Positions 36,666-49,376 of a DNA stretch of 64,000 nt are shown here, piece after piece. This DNA is from Spirodela intermedia. Taxonomy: Eukaryota > Streptophyta > Magnoliopsida > Alismatales > Araceae. The stretch's first letter is position 1; every line of letters begins with the position of its first letter. The notes under the pieces were generated by a model. It made no database searches and was not told where the DNA came from. It saw only the letters and a list, made by a program, of their open reading frames with translations. Position numbers and translations under genes: made by a program. Where the stretch lies: contig LR746281.1 in NCBI GenBank assembly GCA_902729315.2, positions 377,001 through 441,000 on the forward strand. The letters run 5' to 3'.

Positions 36666-37963
36666 TCCGATAATATCTGAAGCAGAGTAGGCACGAGGGA
36701 CGGATGTATCAAGAAAAACCCGATCTCGCCTCCCTCTGTGCAGATCCTTCTCCCCCTCGGAGGACCTGGAGGACCGGGAAGCCGCACGGAGAGAGCGAGC
36801 GAGCGAGCGAGAGTCAGAAAGAGAGAGAGAGTCCGGTCTCAGTACAGCAGCGGACTTTCTCTGCGGAAGAGGTAAAAGGGCAGTTCGGGGAGAATAAGTG
36901 GCGGCAGGCAAGTTTCGCAGATCACCGAAAACAAAAACGCATGTATTTATAAATATCTACCAGATTGCCACTAAGCCCTTCCTCCCCGCAGTCATGTCGA
37001 TGACGAGTTGACATTTCGAATTTCGGCGACCCGCGCCCCGGCGACTCGTCGACTCTTCTAAACCCACCGACGTCTCAACCCACACCACATTTTATTAAAA
37101 TAAAATAAAATAATATGTTAAATATATATTTTACTATATATGTATTCAAATGTCCTGACCAATAAAATTAAAAAAATAATTAATTAAAAAACGAAAATTC
37201 TAAAAATGCACTAGGTGATTTGATGGGCCGTTTAGGCGCCGACCGGCCCAGTTTTTCACTCCCGCTACAATAGGGGATTACTCTTTTATGTTACGGTCTG
37301 GGCTTTAGATAAAGCCCGGAGTCTGTATGGGCCCGGCCCGCTCCCCCAGCTGGGGTAGAGGTATGGGTTGTTTTTTTTTTCCATTAAAGATAAAGGAAGA
37401 GAGAGAGAGAGATAGAGAGAGGTCGTGGGGCCCTCCACGCGAAATTCAACGCATTGGTTCTTCGGAAGAGGGATTGTAGCTGCAGATGGCTGACCGGAAC
37501 CGGCTCCCCGAGGTCGTTCATCTCCGCCGCTAGAACCTTCCGATTCCGTCTTCTACCCTACCTCGGAGGACGCCTCCTGCAGAAGAGCCCCACCCTCTCT
37601 CTCTAGAGCTCTCTGTGTCTCCCTTGGGCACATTGCCAGGATCTTTGTCGGCACCTGGAGGATTCGGGGACCAATCTTTCTGGTGACGCCTTCAGGCTCG
37701 CTTTCTGGTTCCAGAGGGCAGAGAGCTGAGGGAAATTAATTCCTGGAAGTATATGTATGCATCTCGCCTTCGGATTATGACCGCTCGATTCCGCTTCAAC
37801 GGCGAACGCCTGGGATTTTGACTCGGAAGGGATTATCCGGTTTTAATGGATCAACACTGAGCCTCCGGAGCTATTTGTGATGAGCAGGATGTATCTGTTT
37901 CATTGTTGGGGGAATTTCAGGGCAAATTGATGATACTGCATTTGGAGGTCAGATTCTCGTAAG
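36666..37963. promoter_or_regulatory. Divergent promoter region, HR-lesion / CASP-like
   Basis: Contains a GA tract at about 36780-36830 in the HR-lesion leader. TGGGCC-type boxes lie at about 37223, 37248-37252 and 37328. A GA tract at 37398-37422 precedes the CASP-like leader, which probably includes 37440-37963. An AG at 37919-37920 could be a 5' UTR acceptor. Confidence 0.5.
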
Positions 37964-40900
37964 ATGAAGGACTTCCCTGGGACTCCGGGGACATTCAGCA
38001 GTCTCATCTTCCGGATTTTGCAGTCGTTGTTCGCAGCCGGCTCGATTGCTTCCATGGCCACCTCGCCTGGCTTTTCATCCTACACAGCTTTCTGGTACTG
38101 CACCTTTCCCAATTTCTGCCTCTGCCCTTGGTTATTTCTTTGAGGATCCTTTAATTCGTATAATTCAGTCACTATCTAATGAGTTTAGTTAGTGATTTGC
38201 AATCCATTCTACCCGGCCGAATCCATAAGATCTCACATTCTTTTTCCGTCCGCCGAGGTTCAGATTGGTTATTATTTGATCACGTTTCATGCAAGGTGCA
38301 AGATTACCAACTCCTATAAGGACTCGCACCTTCGCTTTCAACTGATAGGACATGGATATCCTGATAGTTGTCCTCTAGGTTTGTGATAGAGAAATGTATG
38401 TTTCAAACGAGTAATCAGGCTCAGACTTGAACCTCCTGCAGTTTTCAGATAGGAAAAATGATACACCAACCGATGATATCTTCTTTCGACATGATGGTAG
38501 AATGCCTGACATGTTTAACCTTGGATTATCATCGTTGGCTACCTGGTTTTACATCTGTGCCTGAGTCCTCCCAAATTACTGATAAAATATGTTTATATCA
38601 CTTTTTTTAAAAGGATGAGGAATAAGCAGTATTTGAAGTAGCCCCTTCCCTTCACCCACGCAAGAAAACAAAGAATATTATCGATCCTGTCTCATTTATC
38701 ATATGAACTCGCTTGTGGGGTGGTAGATAGGGGAATCACAGAAGAAATCTTGGGAGAAAGGTATGTCCCTTTGTTATACAGGATCTTGACATGTTTCATT
38801 ATTGGACCTAGTTTGCCAATATCTTTCTCTATTCACATTCTTGAAATATTGTGCTTATTGAGGGGCCAATAACCACCTGTCCAACAACGCCAGTAACATC
38901 AGGAATGCAGAGTCTAGGACCTCTCCAGTATAAGCCCAATGATTTTGTATTCTGAAATTGATTGCTATTTAATCTGGGTGAGTAGGTCATGCCCCAGAAT
39001 GTGAGATAACTTTAAAAGGTGATATTCTCACTAATGTGAATAGTTCTTATCATCAAAGTGCATTGTCATGAAAATTTTCAGACGTACGTATCCATTTTCA
39101 GGGGTTAATTTTATTTTACAAGTTCCACTTGCTTATAAATCGAAACTTTTTTTATACCTGAAGCAGACTTTTACTATTGGGGTGAAGAGTGGAGAAAGGT
39201 TCCTTCTGTGATGCTGCTCCTTGTTTAAGCTATGAAAACTGTACATAGGAGATGTTAAGAACGAAGATGTGTAAAATGCATAACCCATTAGAATAGGTGC
39301 GCAAGAATAATATTCCAAGGAAAATGTTTTTTTTCTTATTATGCAGTATATTTAGGTTGGCCTGCGTTGAAGCAAAAATGAAAGACCGACATTAAATATG
39401 TACCTAACTACCCATTCGTGACCATCAAGGATAGCTGGTCATCAGATAACCTCACCAATCTTTGGATTCAACAACCTGTTAATAGGAAAAGGCTTTCTAG
39501 GGAAATGATGTTAAAACTACCCAAAAAATGCATATTTGTTTTATTTATGATTAATTGGGTTTTTGGCAATTCGTGTACTTGTGTCCAAACCAACTCTTTT
39601 ATGATTTATCAGGGTTTGAGCCAATCCATTGGTAGCCCTACAGTTTATGCAGCCTCATGAGTATATATGACATGCTGTTTGGAAAACTTCTGGGTATCAT
39701 CTTTTTATTTCACAATGGAGGATTCTCTCATTTGTAGTGACATTAGATCTGTAGTGAACCTGATTTGAAATTATACCTCAGAGATACTTAGGAAACGACA
39801 CCACCTGTGGTAGCTCTGTTATCTCTTCTCCCACTTCTCTCCCTGCTCTTGGAAATTTTCTGCTCATATGTACACCACCTAGTGTACATACCCATTTCTT
39901 GCTGAGTGGAAAACATCTATACAATTTCAAATTTTATGTTCTTAACTCCTTTGTTGATCTCAAGTTTCTTCACCAACTACTGGATTGACACTTTGGGTCT
40001 GAGTAATAACGGTTTATGAGCCCATGGATTATAACTCGATATGTGCCTAGAACAAACCAGAGTGAGCTGTTTCCAGTCTTCTACCATTGTGAATCAGAGG
40101 ACAGGTATTATTCAGTGATACTTAGTTCTATGTGCGCCTCTCTGGAAGCCATTTCCAGTCGGAAACTAGTTCTAGAAAGTCATATAGGGGAATAATGATA
40201 CTAACTAAACTTAGTAATGGGGCAACCCCACAAATATTCTACAAAGAACATTTTATTGATTGAGATCATATCTTTCAATCATTGAACTGCACAAACGTAG
40301 CATGATTCGTGTATAATCTTGTGTTACTCAGATGTATGACTGCTACTCTCTCTCTCTCTCTCTCTCTCTGATCAATCTTCTCTCTGGTTTCTCACCTCCG
40401 TCCATCATGTTTCACCTTGCAGCTACCTAATAGTATCCATGGCTCTGCAATTTATATGGAGCTTGGGCCTCGCATTCTTGGATCTTTACCAGCTGGTGAA
40501 GAAGACCGACTTGCACCAGTCCATCTTAGTGAGCCTCTTCGTCGCCGGCGACTGGGTAACTAACTCACACCCATCCTTTCTTCTTGTGGATCGTTTCCTT
40601 TTCCTCAAGGCTCCATTGTAGTGGCATCAAGCGACCCCGGTGTATACAACCCCAGCCCAAACACCTTTCATAGAAAAGCACAAAAACGGGCTCTTGAACA
40701 TAAACCCTCCACACTAACTTATTTCATAGGTTCAGATGGCCACGTGTGTTCTCCTCGGAAAGCCATGTGGCAGAAATTGGCATGGACCTCCAATTTCGGG
40801 CTCATTGTTGAACCACAAATTATAGAAACAAACAACCGGGCCGGGCTCAGAATTACCCCTCCCAGCCCAATTATTGACAATGGAAATTTTACTTCCTCAG

Positions 40901-41092
40901 GTCACCGGAATGCTGTCCCTTGGGGCAGTGTCTGCCTCGGCGGGCCTGGCAGTCTTCTTCAGCAAGGACTTGGATTTCTGCAAGGTGGTCCCTTGCTGGA
41001 ACTACCAGCTGGCAATCTCCCTTGGTTTTTTTAGCTGGTTACTTGTTTGGTTCTCCTCTCTTGTTATGCTATGGCTTTTGGCCACTGGCTAG
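37964..41092 (+). CDS. CASP-like protein, 5B-type (MARVEL-fold membrane protein)
   Basis: Three exons: 37964..38094, 40423..40555, 40901..41092, 151 residues. CASP and CASP-like proteins are four-span membrane scaffolds; CASPs organise the Casparian strip, while subfamily 5 functions are mostly unknown. It starts [20 protein letters not shown], and [20 protein letters not shown] spans the first junction. The DLYQL...[14 protein letters not shown] segment and the final hydrophobic helix [17 protein letters not shown] match CASPL5B. Four transmembrane helices at about 13-33, 42-66, 77-106 and 122-148. Intron 1 is 2,328 bp with a CT microsatellite near its end; intron 2 is 345 bp. Confidence 0.93.
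40346..40369. repeat. (CT)12 microsatellite in CASP-like intron 1
   Basis: CT dinucleotides about 55 bases before the exon 2 acceptor, on the transcribed strand. Confidence 0.95.
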
Positions 41093-41140
41093 TTAGTAGT
41101 AGGAATGATTTAATGTCACCGCTTGTGAGCAATTCTCTTT

Positions 41141-42906
41141 CACAAAAAAGGGTGGATGTGCAATATTATTATATATGTAGATACGGTTGTATTATAATTG
41201 GTTTTCCAGGACTCAGATTTGAAAAAATAAATAAATGATTTTTTTATGATGGTTCGTGTGACTTCAGAGACCCTGTTTCTTTTCATCACAAGTTCTAGAG
41301 AACATTTAGCATCTTTACTCAATCATTTCCTTTTGATGTATAGTTAGTTGTTAGAGCTACTTAATGTTCTCTAGAACTTGTGATGAAATTTCTTGGTTCT
41401 TAGATGGTTTGATGAATTTATTTCTCTTTTTTTGCTAATTATTAAATTCTTGTAATCTCTTTAAAATAAATTCTTTTTCTTAGTTTAAAGAATTGACGAG
41501 AGCTTGATTATTACCACAAGAATTTAGAGTGTTTCGCCTTGGCCTAACTCCACTTCCCAAGTCAATTGACTTTAGATTTACATTAATTACAACTTACTTC
41601 TGGGCTCAATTTCCCTTTACACCATGAACTCTTCAAGTCTATGTATCCATGTTATAAGTCATACTTACAGCAGCTTTTACCTAGATGTAAGCACACCACA
41701 TATCTCATTCTATATTCAACACCCCACATGTGTTTGTGAAGGACTTCAGCTCACTCTATGAACTCTTGCTATTGTTGAACTCACCATTAGAGTTGAACTG
41801 ATCGATCTGGCACACGACAAGTGTCCATCGATTGACTAAGTGCATCACAGGTACTTAACAGGTCACCACTCACAAGACGAGTAAAAGTCTTCTGCTTAAG
41901 CACCCCACAAGTACAACATGGATTTGTAATCACGCCACGTGTTTAGGGACCGACCAAACTCAACACAAGAGTTGGTCCTTTGATAAAGCACATCACATAC
42001 ACTCCACAACAAATACAAATAATATCTCATAGTAGAACATAAAAACACAATATCAATTGATGTGAGCTTGATTTTGTTCTTTGTTTGTTAATACTTTAAT
42101 GAGGAATAATTTCATAGTAGCTTTCACTCTTAGGGATGACGAAGTTTTGGTAAGATTGAAATGTGAGTGAGTTGGAGATTGAGGAATGTCATAGTTGATA
42201 ATGTGTTATCTTTGTTTTTTATCTTTTAATATTTTATCAAAGGTAATCTAGAATGGGACAAGATGGTTCTTTATAATCTTAGTCTCTTGTGTCAAAATGG
42301 TTGTCTAATGGCCTTACATTCTGCTAGCAGATTCTTGAATTTCATAAATACACATTAATCTTATAAAACTAATATTGATTCAATATTTTAATAATCTATT
42401 ATGGAGTTTGTTGCTTTCGACTCATTCAAAGATCTTTATATTAGTTACTCACATGTTAGTTGAATTCAAATGTTAATACTTGTATATAGAATAATGACAT
42501 ATTTATTTTGTATAACCTTTTTATTCTATATACACTCACACATCTTTGAAAATATTTATTAACAGTTAAAATCATCAATTTGATCCATTTTATATCATGT
42601 GAGGTCTCTGCAAGGACTTTCAATACATATATGTAGCTATAATCAAGATTTTATTCTCTTAATCAATATTTATAATCCAATATCATCGATTTTCATGATT
42701 TCAAAATGCTCTAAAAATCAACAAAAAAATATTAAATTAATCTATAACTTAACATAATTCTACTCCACAAAAAGGGTGTATGTGCATTTATTATTAGTTA
42801 TATAGATACAACTATATCTTAATCGGATTCTCATAAATATTTGAAAAAGAATGATTTTTTTATGGTGGTTCTTTTGACGTCTAACACCCTATGTCCTTTT
42901 ATCATT
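41141..42906. repeat. Pair of diverged ~145-bp direct repeats flanking ~1.5 kb
   Basis: Copy A 41141..41287 and copy B 42765..42906. Shared landmarks in the same order: CACAAAAA.GGGTG.ATGTGCA, then TATATA.GTAGATAC-like, ATTTGAAAAA, ATGATTTTTTTATG.TGGTTC and a pyrimidine end with TCAT. Spacing and divergence suggest an old insertion or segmental duplication. Confidence 0.7.
41281..41388. repeat. Perfect 26-bp inverted repeat (hairpin), 56-nt loop
   Basis: Left arm 41281..41306 begins TTTCATCACAAGTTC. Right arm 41363..41388 is its exact reverse complement. The arms sit at the right end of direct-repeat copy A. Confidence 0.95.
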
Positions 42907-43280
42907 ATTTATTAGACAACAACCAACATGTCTATAGTGCCCAATGGAGAAAAGAGTATCAATGGGCCTTTTATGAGGCCCATAATCTGGATCCCTAGTC
43001 TTGTGGCCGGCTGCTTTGGTCGGATTAAGCATCAATGGATCTGGGCCAATTTTCATTCACTTGACTTTATTTTTAGAGCCCAATCCACCCTCCAAATAAT
43101 TAGAATCACATAATACGAGGGCCTCATGATGATCAGCCGCAAGTGGGATGCATGTATAACCTAGCAAGATATTAACATCAAATGAACAGCAGCAGCTCAT
43201 ATTCATCTCTACAAGTCAACCCATGCAGAGCCTCGGGAGCTGCTCTCATGAGTAGACCCTCCAAGGGTTGACCGCCGTCT

Positions 43281-46034
43281 TCACTCGGCTTCAGCCAGTC
43301 TCCGCCGCAAGGCCTCGGTGTCTGATGTCTTGTTGACACTGCACAAGAACGCGCCGCTTGGGAAGATCAGACAAGCATGATCGGTTTGAAACTACTGCAA
43401 CAGCGGGGTTGATGATTGAAAACACGGGTAACTTTTTAGGAGGCATTTGGTGGAGATTCTAACGAGAAAATCTTCCCTTTTTTGGAAAATCAGTCCGTCG
43501 GATACCACAAATTCGGGTGGAGAAGCATACCAGAAGAGGAAGTCGCCACTGGAGGCCGTCTTTCCGGAGATCCAATCAGGGACCAGTTCTTGTAAGAGAC
43601 CGAGCTGTTCTTCAACCTCTCCTGCAAATTTGGAAGCAGGCAATGCCGTCAAGCCCACTACAATCCACTGCACACTTTTCAGAAACAGATGGCTGTTAAG
43701 AGTCTCTTACTTCGGTCGACGATCTCGCATTGGCTTGAAATTATCTTGTGAATGAGTTCTTGCCTAGTGATGACTGAGCACTTGGCCGACTGGAACAGTA
43801 GCAGGACGGTGTTGAAGAGCCTGGGCAGGCAAGAGAGCATGTTCCGTCTCCTCTTTGAAGCTGCCATGCCCGCTTCCTGCTCCTCCCGAGTTCTCTTCTC
43901 CTTTTCTCTAACCTGTCAGAGTTCCCAACAAGTAAATCCTTCCATGCTTCATCCCAAACAGTACAGGGAACCCATCTCTACCTTTATTCTGATACATGTG
44001 GCAATTTGGGCACAGAGGATGTGTGCGCGTGTGTAGAGAGAGAGAGAGAGAGAGAGAGAGTTATTACCGACTGTAAGAGGGCCTTTGGAAGGAAGTGAAG
44101 GACGCTTTCGTCTGCAACCTCTGTTTCTTCCTCCTGGGGTATGGCTCGCTTCACTGGAGTATGAAATAGCTTGGTCCGAGTGGGGCGCCTATGGGACTTG
44201 AGGGCATTGGAACGTTCACCATCGCCTGGCTGGTCTCTCCTGGGAGTTTGCAGCTGCGGAGTGGCAGTCATCAACATCTTCGGAGTAGACATGAGCTTAA
44301 CAGGCGTTCCTTCTAAATCATCCACACATTTAGCGGGGCAGTCGCCAGTTCTCGCTGGCTCTTCTGCGGAGGTCTGAACTTTGCCAGAGCTTTCTGGGGG
44401 TAACTGAGTATCAGTGGAGATGGGTGAAGACGAACTCCTGCTGATCGGTGGCCTTGGAGAAGAATTAGGGAGAGCAGATTGGCTTCTTGTAGTCGGAGGT
44501 GTTGCCGGAGAAGGCCCGTCGGCAAAACGCGTCAGCAGATTGTTCTCTTGACCGGAAAGACAATCCTTCCGAGAGAAGTGCCTCCTGAAGGACCCGGGTA
44601 TGTGGGAAGGCACTTGCGTTGCCGGTTGCTCTTGGGAAGAACTGACAAACGGTAGATCACCGCGGGAGGTCTTTACTGGAATCGAGTCCGTAGGCGACGG
44701 CGAGAGAATGATTCCTCTCGTGTGATTGAATGGTTCCGGTAGTTCAGCTTCAGGAACATCCTCCCCCTGATGAATTTACCAAAGATGAGAAAACTTGTCG
44801 AAAGATGGGCCTCGGAACAGAAGACAACAGAGCATCAGGGGATTCGAGATTTAAGATGAAGAAGAGTAGTCGTACATCTGGGTGTTCCTTGGAGAACTCG
44901 ACAAGCCTGGATCTAAACACCTGGCTCAGCTTGTGATACCCACTACGCTTCTTCTGTTCATTGCCGTCTTCAAAGGCATCGATTTGCAGGACGACTTGGA
45001 GGTCCGGCTTGATGCAGCTCGTAGGCTCATCGTGCGTGAGGATCTTCTTGATGCAGATCGCTTCTGGTAGAATGTACTTGAGTTGGGCCAGATGTCCATG
45101 AGAAAACCTCCTGAAACATTCCAGCGAAGACTATTTATTAAGTTTCACGAGAAGAATTTCCCAAGAATGTAGCAACTCGGTGATTTCTACCTGTTGGTCA
45201 GAGACTCCACTTGCGGACTGATCTTCGAAAAAGAAGACAGGTAGCCTTTCAGGCGGAGCAATCTGATCGACGATGTCAGTGAGTTGAAGAATTCCAGCAG
45301 AATCTCACACCTGATCACAACGAGATTAGATTTCAGGACCAAGGACCAGTATTAATCTGGGGGAAGAAGCACGGCTGACTACTTCACAAATAGATAAATG
45401 AATAAAACGTGCGAAGAAGAATTTCGTTTGCAAAAATTTGTATACATATATACATAACGAGAGAAAGATAGCGAGTAAAATCCTAGAGAAAGAAACCGAT
45501 AAATCTTTCAGATAAATAAATTACAAGGATAACGAGACAGACCAAAAGCTTCCTTCTTCAGATCGAAGCGAGACTTGTAGAAGTCCTGAAATCGGCGGTT
45601 CGGCTGAGGTTTTTAATTCAATGAGAACGCCAAAGAGAGTGTTCTTACGTTTCTGTGAGTCTGGGGACGGGTTTCGACGGGAGCCGCTTCTGAACACTTT
45701 CAGCGATCGAACCAAACGCAGCGTCCTTCTCCGCGGACCGAAGAGTCCTGGATTTCTCTGTCCGATTGGGTGAGACCCCGTGGGGCTGCTGGAGGCTCGC
45801 GGCGACCTTCCTCACCTCCTTCACGGAAAAGGCAACGCCACGGTTCCTGATCCGCCTTGGCAACTCCGCCGGCTTCTCCGGCGTCACGATTTCTTCGGAA
45901 ATCGACGATTTCGTCGTCGACGACGCCGCCGCAGCCGCCGCCGCCGCCGCCGCACTGGGTGAGAAGGCCTTCTCAGGCGTGGAGGAAGAAGACTTCCCCC
46001 TCTCGGATGCTCGACCTGAGGAGACGAGATCCAT
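43281..46034 (-). CDS. CDT1: CDT1, DNA replication licensing factor
   Basis: CDT1 loads MCM2-7 onto origins together with ORC and CDC6. Exons: 45649..46034, a short uncertain exon near 45542-45554, 45191..45303 (or ..45310), 44876..45110, 44068..44766, 43711..43912, 43531..43621, 43281..43338; about 597 aa. The N-terminus has CDK-type sites (SSTPEK, IVTPEK), a run of ~11 Ala and GVAFSVKEVRKVA. The central domain has EFFNSLTSSIRLLRLKG, RRFSHGHLAQLKYILPEAIC and SCIKPDLQVVLQIDAFED. The C-terminal winged helix has KRRRNMLSCLPRLFN, VITRQELIHKIISS and EVEEQLGLLQELVPDWIS. The start is the ATG at 46032-46034; the frame is open further up but has no ATG there. Confidence 0.92.
44036..44060. repeat. 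GA microsatellite next to a CDT1 donor site
   Basis: On the gene strand it is a CT tract starting 6 bases after the GT of the donor of the 699-bp exon (44068..44766). Confidence 0.93.
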
Positions 46035-46140
46035 TGGCGAAGGTTCGATGAAGGAGGCCACCAAGACTGCGAGGAACGAGACGAAGAAGAGGTTGCAGAC
46101 AAGCCTTAGGCCAGGACGCGGGAAGGTATAAGCCCCGGGT

Positions 46141-46150
46141 TTTGGCGGGA
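46141..46150. promoter_or_regulatory. E2F-binding site of CDT1
   Basis: TTTGGCGGGA, an exact match to the E2F consensus TTTSSCGS, 107 bases upstream of the CDT1 ATG. CDT1 is a known E2F target in plants and animals. Confidence 0.8.
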
Positions 46151-46739
46151 GCGGTCGTCACCGGCGGGAAACATCCCCACTGGGCCACGTGGAACGACGA
46201 CCACCATCGACCCGACCGCTAACCCTAAAGATCGTGCGGTTGGCAATAGAGCAATGTGCTGACGTGGCCATACTCGACTAATCCAATCCGTCGCGAACAC
46301 TCGGTTATTATAAGATCCAGACTCGGATATCTAGGCCCAAGAAAACCCAGTAATGGGCTGTCCTCAGTGCCCGTGAATATCAGGTGGAAACGGAAATCGG
46401 GCCCGGTGTGCGAATGGGCCCAGTGAGCCCGCCAGGGTTGACCCGATTCTAGTCCTATCCATCGTTGGGCCCGGACCATATCCCATCCCGAATGGACCCA
46501 GATTTCCGATAACGACGGACCTGGTCCCACCCCCCCTCTTCAGTTCCCATCAGCTCGAGGCAGCAAGTGGGAAATAATCGAAAAATCATAAATAAAAATT
46601 AATGAAAAAATACAAGTGTGTGCATTTAAAATCGTGCACGTGTATATTAACATGCTCAGACCAACGACAGTGGAAACTGAACCGAATTCGTTAGCCTTTA
46701 TCTGCTTACGTTATGCAGACGTATGAACGAACGGCTTAA

Positions 46740-46741
<2 letters not shown>

Positions 46742-46772
<31 letters not shown>
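46742..46772. repeat. (CT)15 microsatellite
   Basis: Uninterrupted CT dinucleotides in the intergenic region upstream of CDT1. Confidence 0.96.
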
Positions 46773-46775
<3 letters not shown>

Positions 46776-49368
46776 TTCATTAACCTGTTGCTGGCGAAGA
46801 CGGTTGAACCCTCCCATCTCATCCATGACGTGGCCCAAGGCCATTCGATATCTTGAACGGTGTCCTCACCAACGGTCAGCGGGGGGTCTAACTGGTGACG
46901 CATGTGTGACGTCATCTACTTGTACATGATTCCCGTTCCAAGAAGAGTCCGAATTTGTGAACAAATCGATAATTAATTCGTTATATATATCTATATATAT
47001 ATATATATACATATAGAATGTAGCCATATCATCATAGTCCAAACCCAACCATCAAAGCGCTCAATAAAGGATGAGATGGGAGAGAGGGGGAGGGGTGGGA
47101 TATGAGAGAGAAAGAGAGATATCACGAGTGATGATATTCGGGTTGAAATACTGATAGAAGATATTCAAAAAGGAAAGGAAATTGGTCGTGGAGAATGAGA
47201 GCTCAGGATCTAAGTTTGGATCCCGTTGACTTTATTATGAGATGTTGAGAGTGAGATTCTTTGAGGAGATAACTTAGCTTTGCATCAAATCAATTATTTA
47301 TTGATGACAATAAGTTTATAAAATGTTAAACAAAACAAAGAGGAGATAGTATGGGTCACTAGGGATCGAAAAAAACCCTTATTTTACATTCACAACCTTT
47401 AAAAATTATTAGTCTTTTCGTCTCAAGAATGTGAAAATCATCTTCAATTATTGAATGATGTGAGCTTTGTAGCACAACAACGTAACACATTTTTTTTAGA
47501 GATATTTCCGAAGTGAATAGTTTTTCAACCACTTGCAATAATTAAATTTCATGATAGATATATTGGTATTTTAATATTTATATTTCTCAGATATCTAACG
47601 AATGTGATTAATTATGGTCAAATAAATATTTTAATCGTCAGCAATACCTAAATAGTATGGGGATTCCTCATCATTTTTATTTTTTTTGTTACTAATGACC
47701 TCTTAACTTAAGGAGTCAACTCCAAAGGACTTAAAAACTTTCTATTTTTGTATGGTTATGTATCTAAGAGCTAATAGATGTCAACTCCCCAGATTTGCAC
47801 CCTTTTTCTTCCATGCAAGACCCAAGTGCAAATGTCAACCTTATGAATACCAAATTGTGTTCCAAACTTATTTTGGGGGAAGAGAGGGGGAGTGAAGATG
47901 TAAACAGAAGAAATAGAGTCAAAGGCCGTGAGGAGGAAGTAGTCAAAGGGATGAATATGATGCTGGTGCTGATGGGGGGTTGACGTCATTTTGGACAAGA
48001 GGTGGCGTTGACAAGGAGGCCCTTTTGGTTCTCCTCAACAAACGTTACTAGAAGAAACTTGGGACAAACAAATAGTCAACAATTTAGTATTTTATGAAAT
48101 AATTAAGCCAATGGACTAACAAGTGATGAACAATAATTGGGAGAAATTAAAAAAAAATGTATTTTTTTCTCAAGCTAGGGCATGTGAAATATTTACAGCA
48201 ATTGTTTTTTCTCTGCATTGAACGGTCCATAGTCAAACTTGTGAGGGCAATGAGGACTCTACGTGCTTCTTGCAATGAGGCAATCGATGATGTTTGAGAG
48301 CTGAATCCGCGCCTTTCAATGTGAATAGTAGATAATTTGGTCTGCCGTCTTCCATCGAGTAAGGCACCAGATCTGGTCAAAGGAGGAGGTATTGGGCAGG
48401 TGGAGGGGATTTACCAATAGCCAGGTGGCCTCGAACATAAAGGAAAAGTCAAAGGGCCGAGGCTTTCCCGATTCGGCCCCTGGTGTTATATAGTCCACGC
48501 ATCGGAGATAGACTGATAGAGAGAGAGAGAGAGCGAGAGAGGGGGCGGCGCTGCCTCCGCGAGACCGATCATTCGTATCAGACTAGTCAATTAACCCAAC
48601 GAAGCGACGCGTGGCAAAAATATGTATATCAACATCCGTACTCTTGGTTATACGTGGCAAACCCTCGGGCTTCATCTCGCGGACCCTCCCGCATAGGACG
48701 TCACTCGAACAGTGAGTCTAGGGGTTCCCCAGTCAACTTTCCTCGACGACTTCAGATCTGCCCTAAATAATTTGACTTGGTGTTCTCCTTGACCAGATTT
48801 CCCAATGGCTGCAGTCTGACCCCGAGAATTGTCGCTGTTCAGCTCTCTCTCTCTCTCTCTCTTTACTCGTTCGAAAGCGTCGGTCGTAAAAAGAGACGGT
48901 CAAGGAGTCCCAGGCGGCGCTACAGAGCTCGTACTCATTATACAGCCTGATAAGAAAGGTCCACGGACCTCCGCTTGGAGGGAAAAGTCAACCACAAGAT
49001 TCCACCAATGGCATCCTCACACATGCGCGCAGCCTTTGTTTTGTCGTTTTGCAATCCTTAAAGGTGGGACCCGATCCGGATAAACCCAAATTAATTACAA
49101 AAAATAATATCAGAGATAATTAAGCACCGTTTATTCGAATCTGACGTCGCCCTCGCCGAGCGCCATTTACTTTGGCGGTATTTGTTCCGATCCAGACGTC
49201 CACTGAAAAAACATTGAACCACTCCGAGCTCTTGTCCTCATTTATCGGGTATTTTTATTCCCAAAATAAAAAAAATATCCGCGCGTAAATACCTGGCAGC
49301 GAATAATTGCGTCAAAATTATTCACGGAGGTCTTGGAGATGTATTTCTTACGTTCGGACACCGAATTC

Positions 49369-49376
49369 TGACGTCA
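49369..49376. promoter_or_regulatory. bZIP/TGA-type site TGACGTCA upstream of ERF
   Basis: Palindromic TGACGTCA about 285 bases before the ERF start, typical of TGA/bZIP-bound promoters. A second, half site (GACGTC) lies at 49142-49148. Confidence 0.5.

Larger units (their letters stand above)
41093..43280. other. AT-rich block with repeated ends between CASP-like and CDT1
   Basis: Convergent 3' flank of both genes. A block at about 41141-42906 is bounded by two diverged direct repeats and holds a perfect 26-bp inverted repeat. Words such as GCACCCCACAAGTAC recur loosely at 41690-41910. No protein-like frame. 42930-43100 has several GGGCC words. Confidence 0.55.

Noticed and set aside
46225-46530. 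Minus-strand 101-codon frame upstream of CDT1
   Set aside because: Lies in the promoter with TGGGCC boxes; no recognisable protein and no splice sites.
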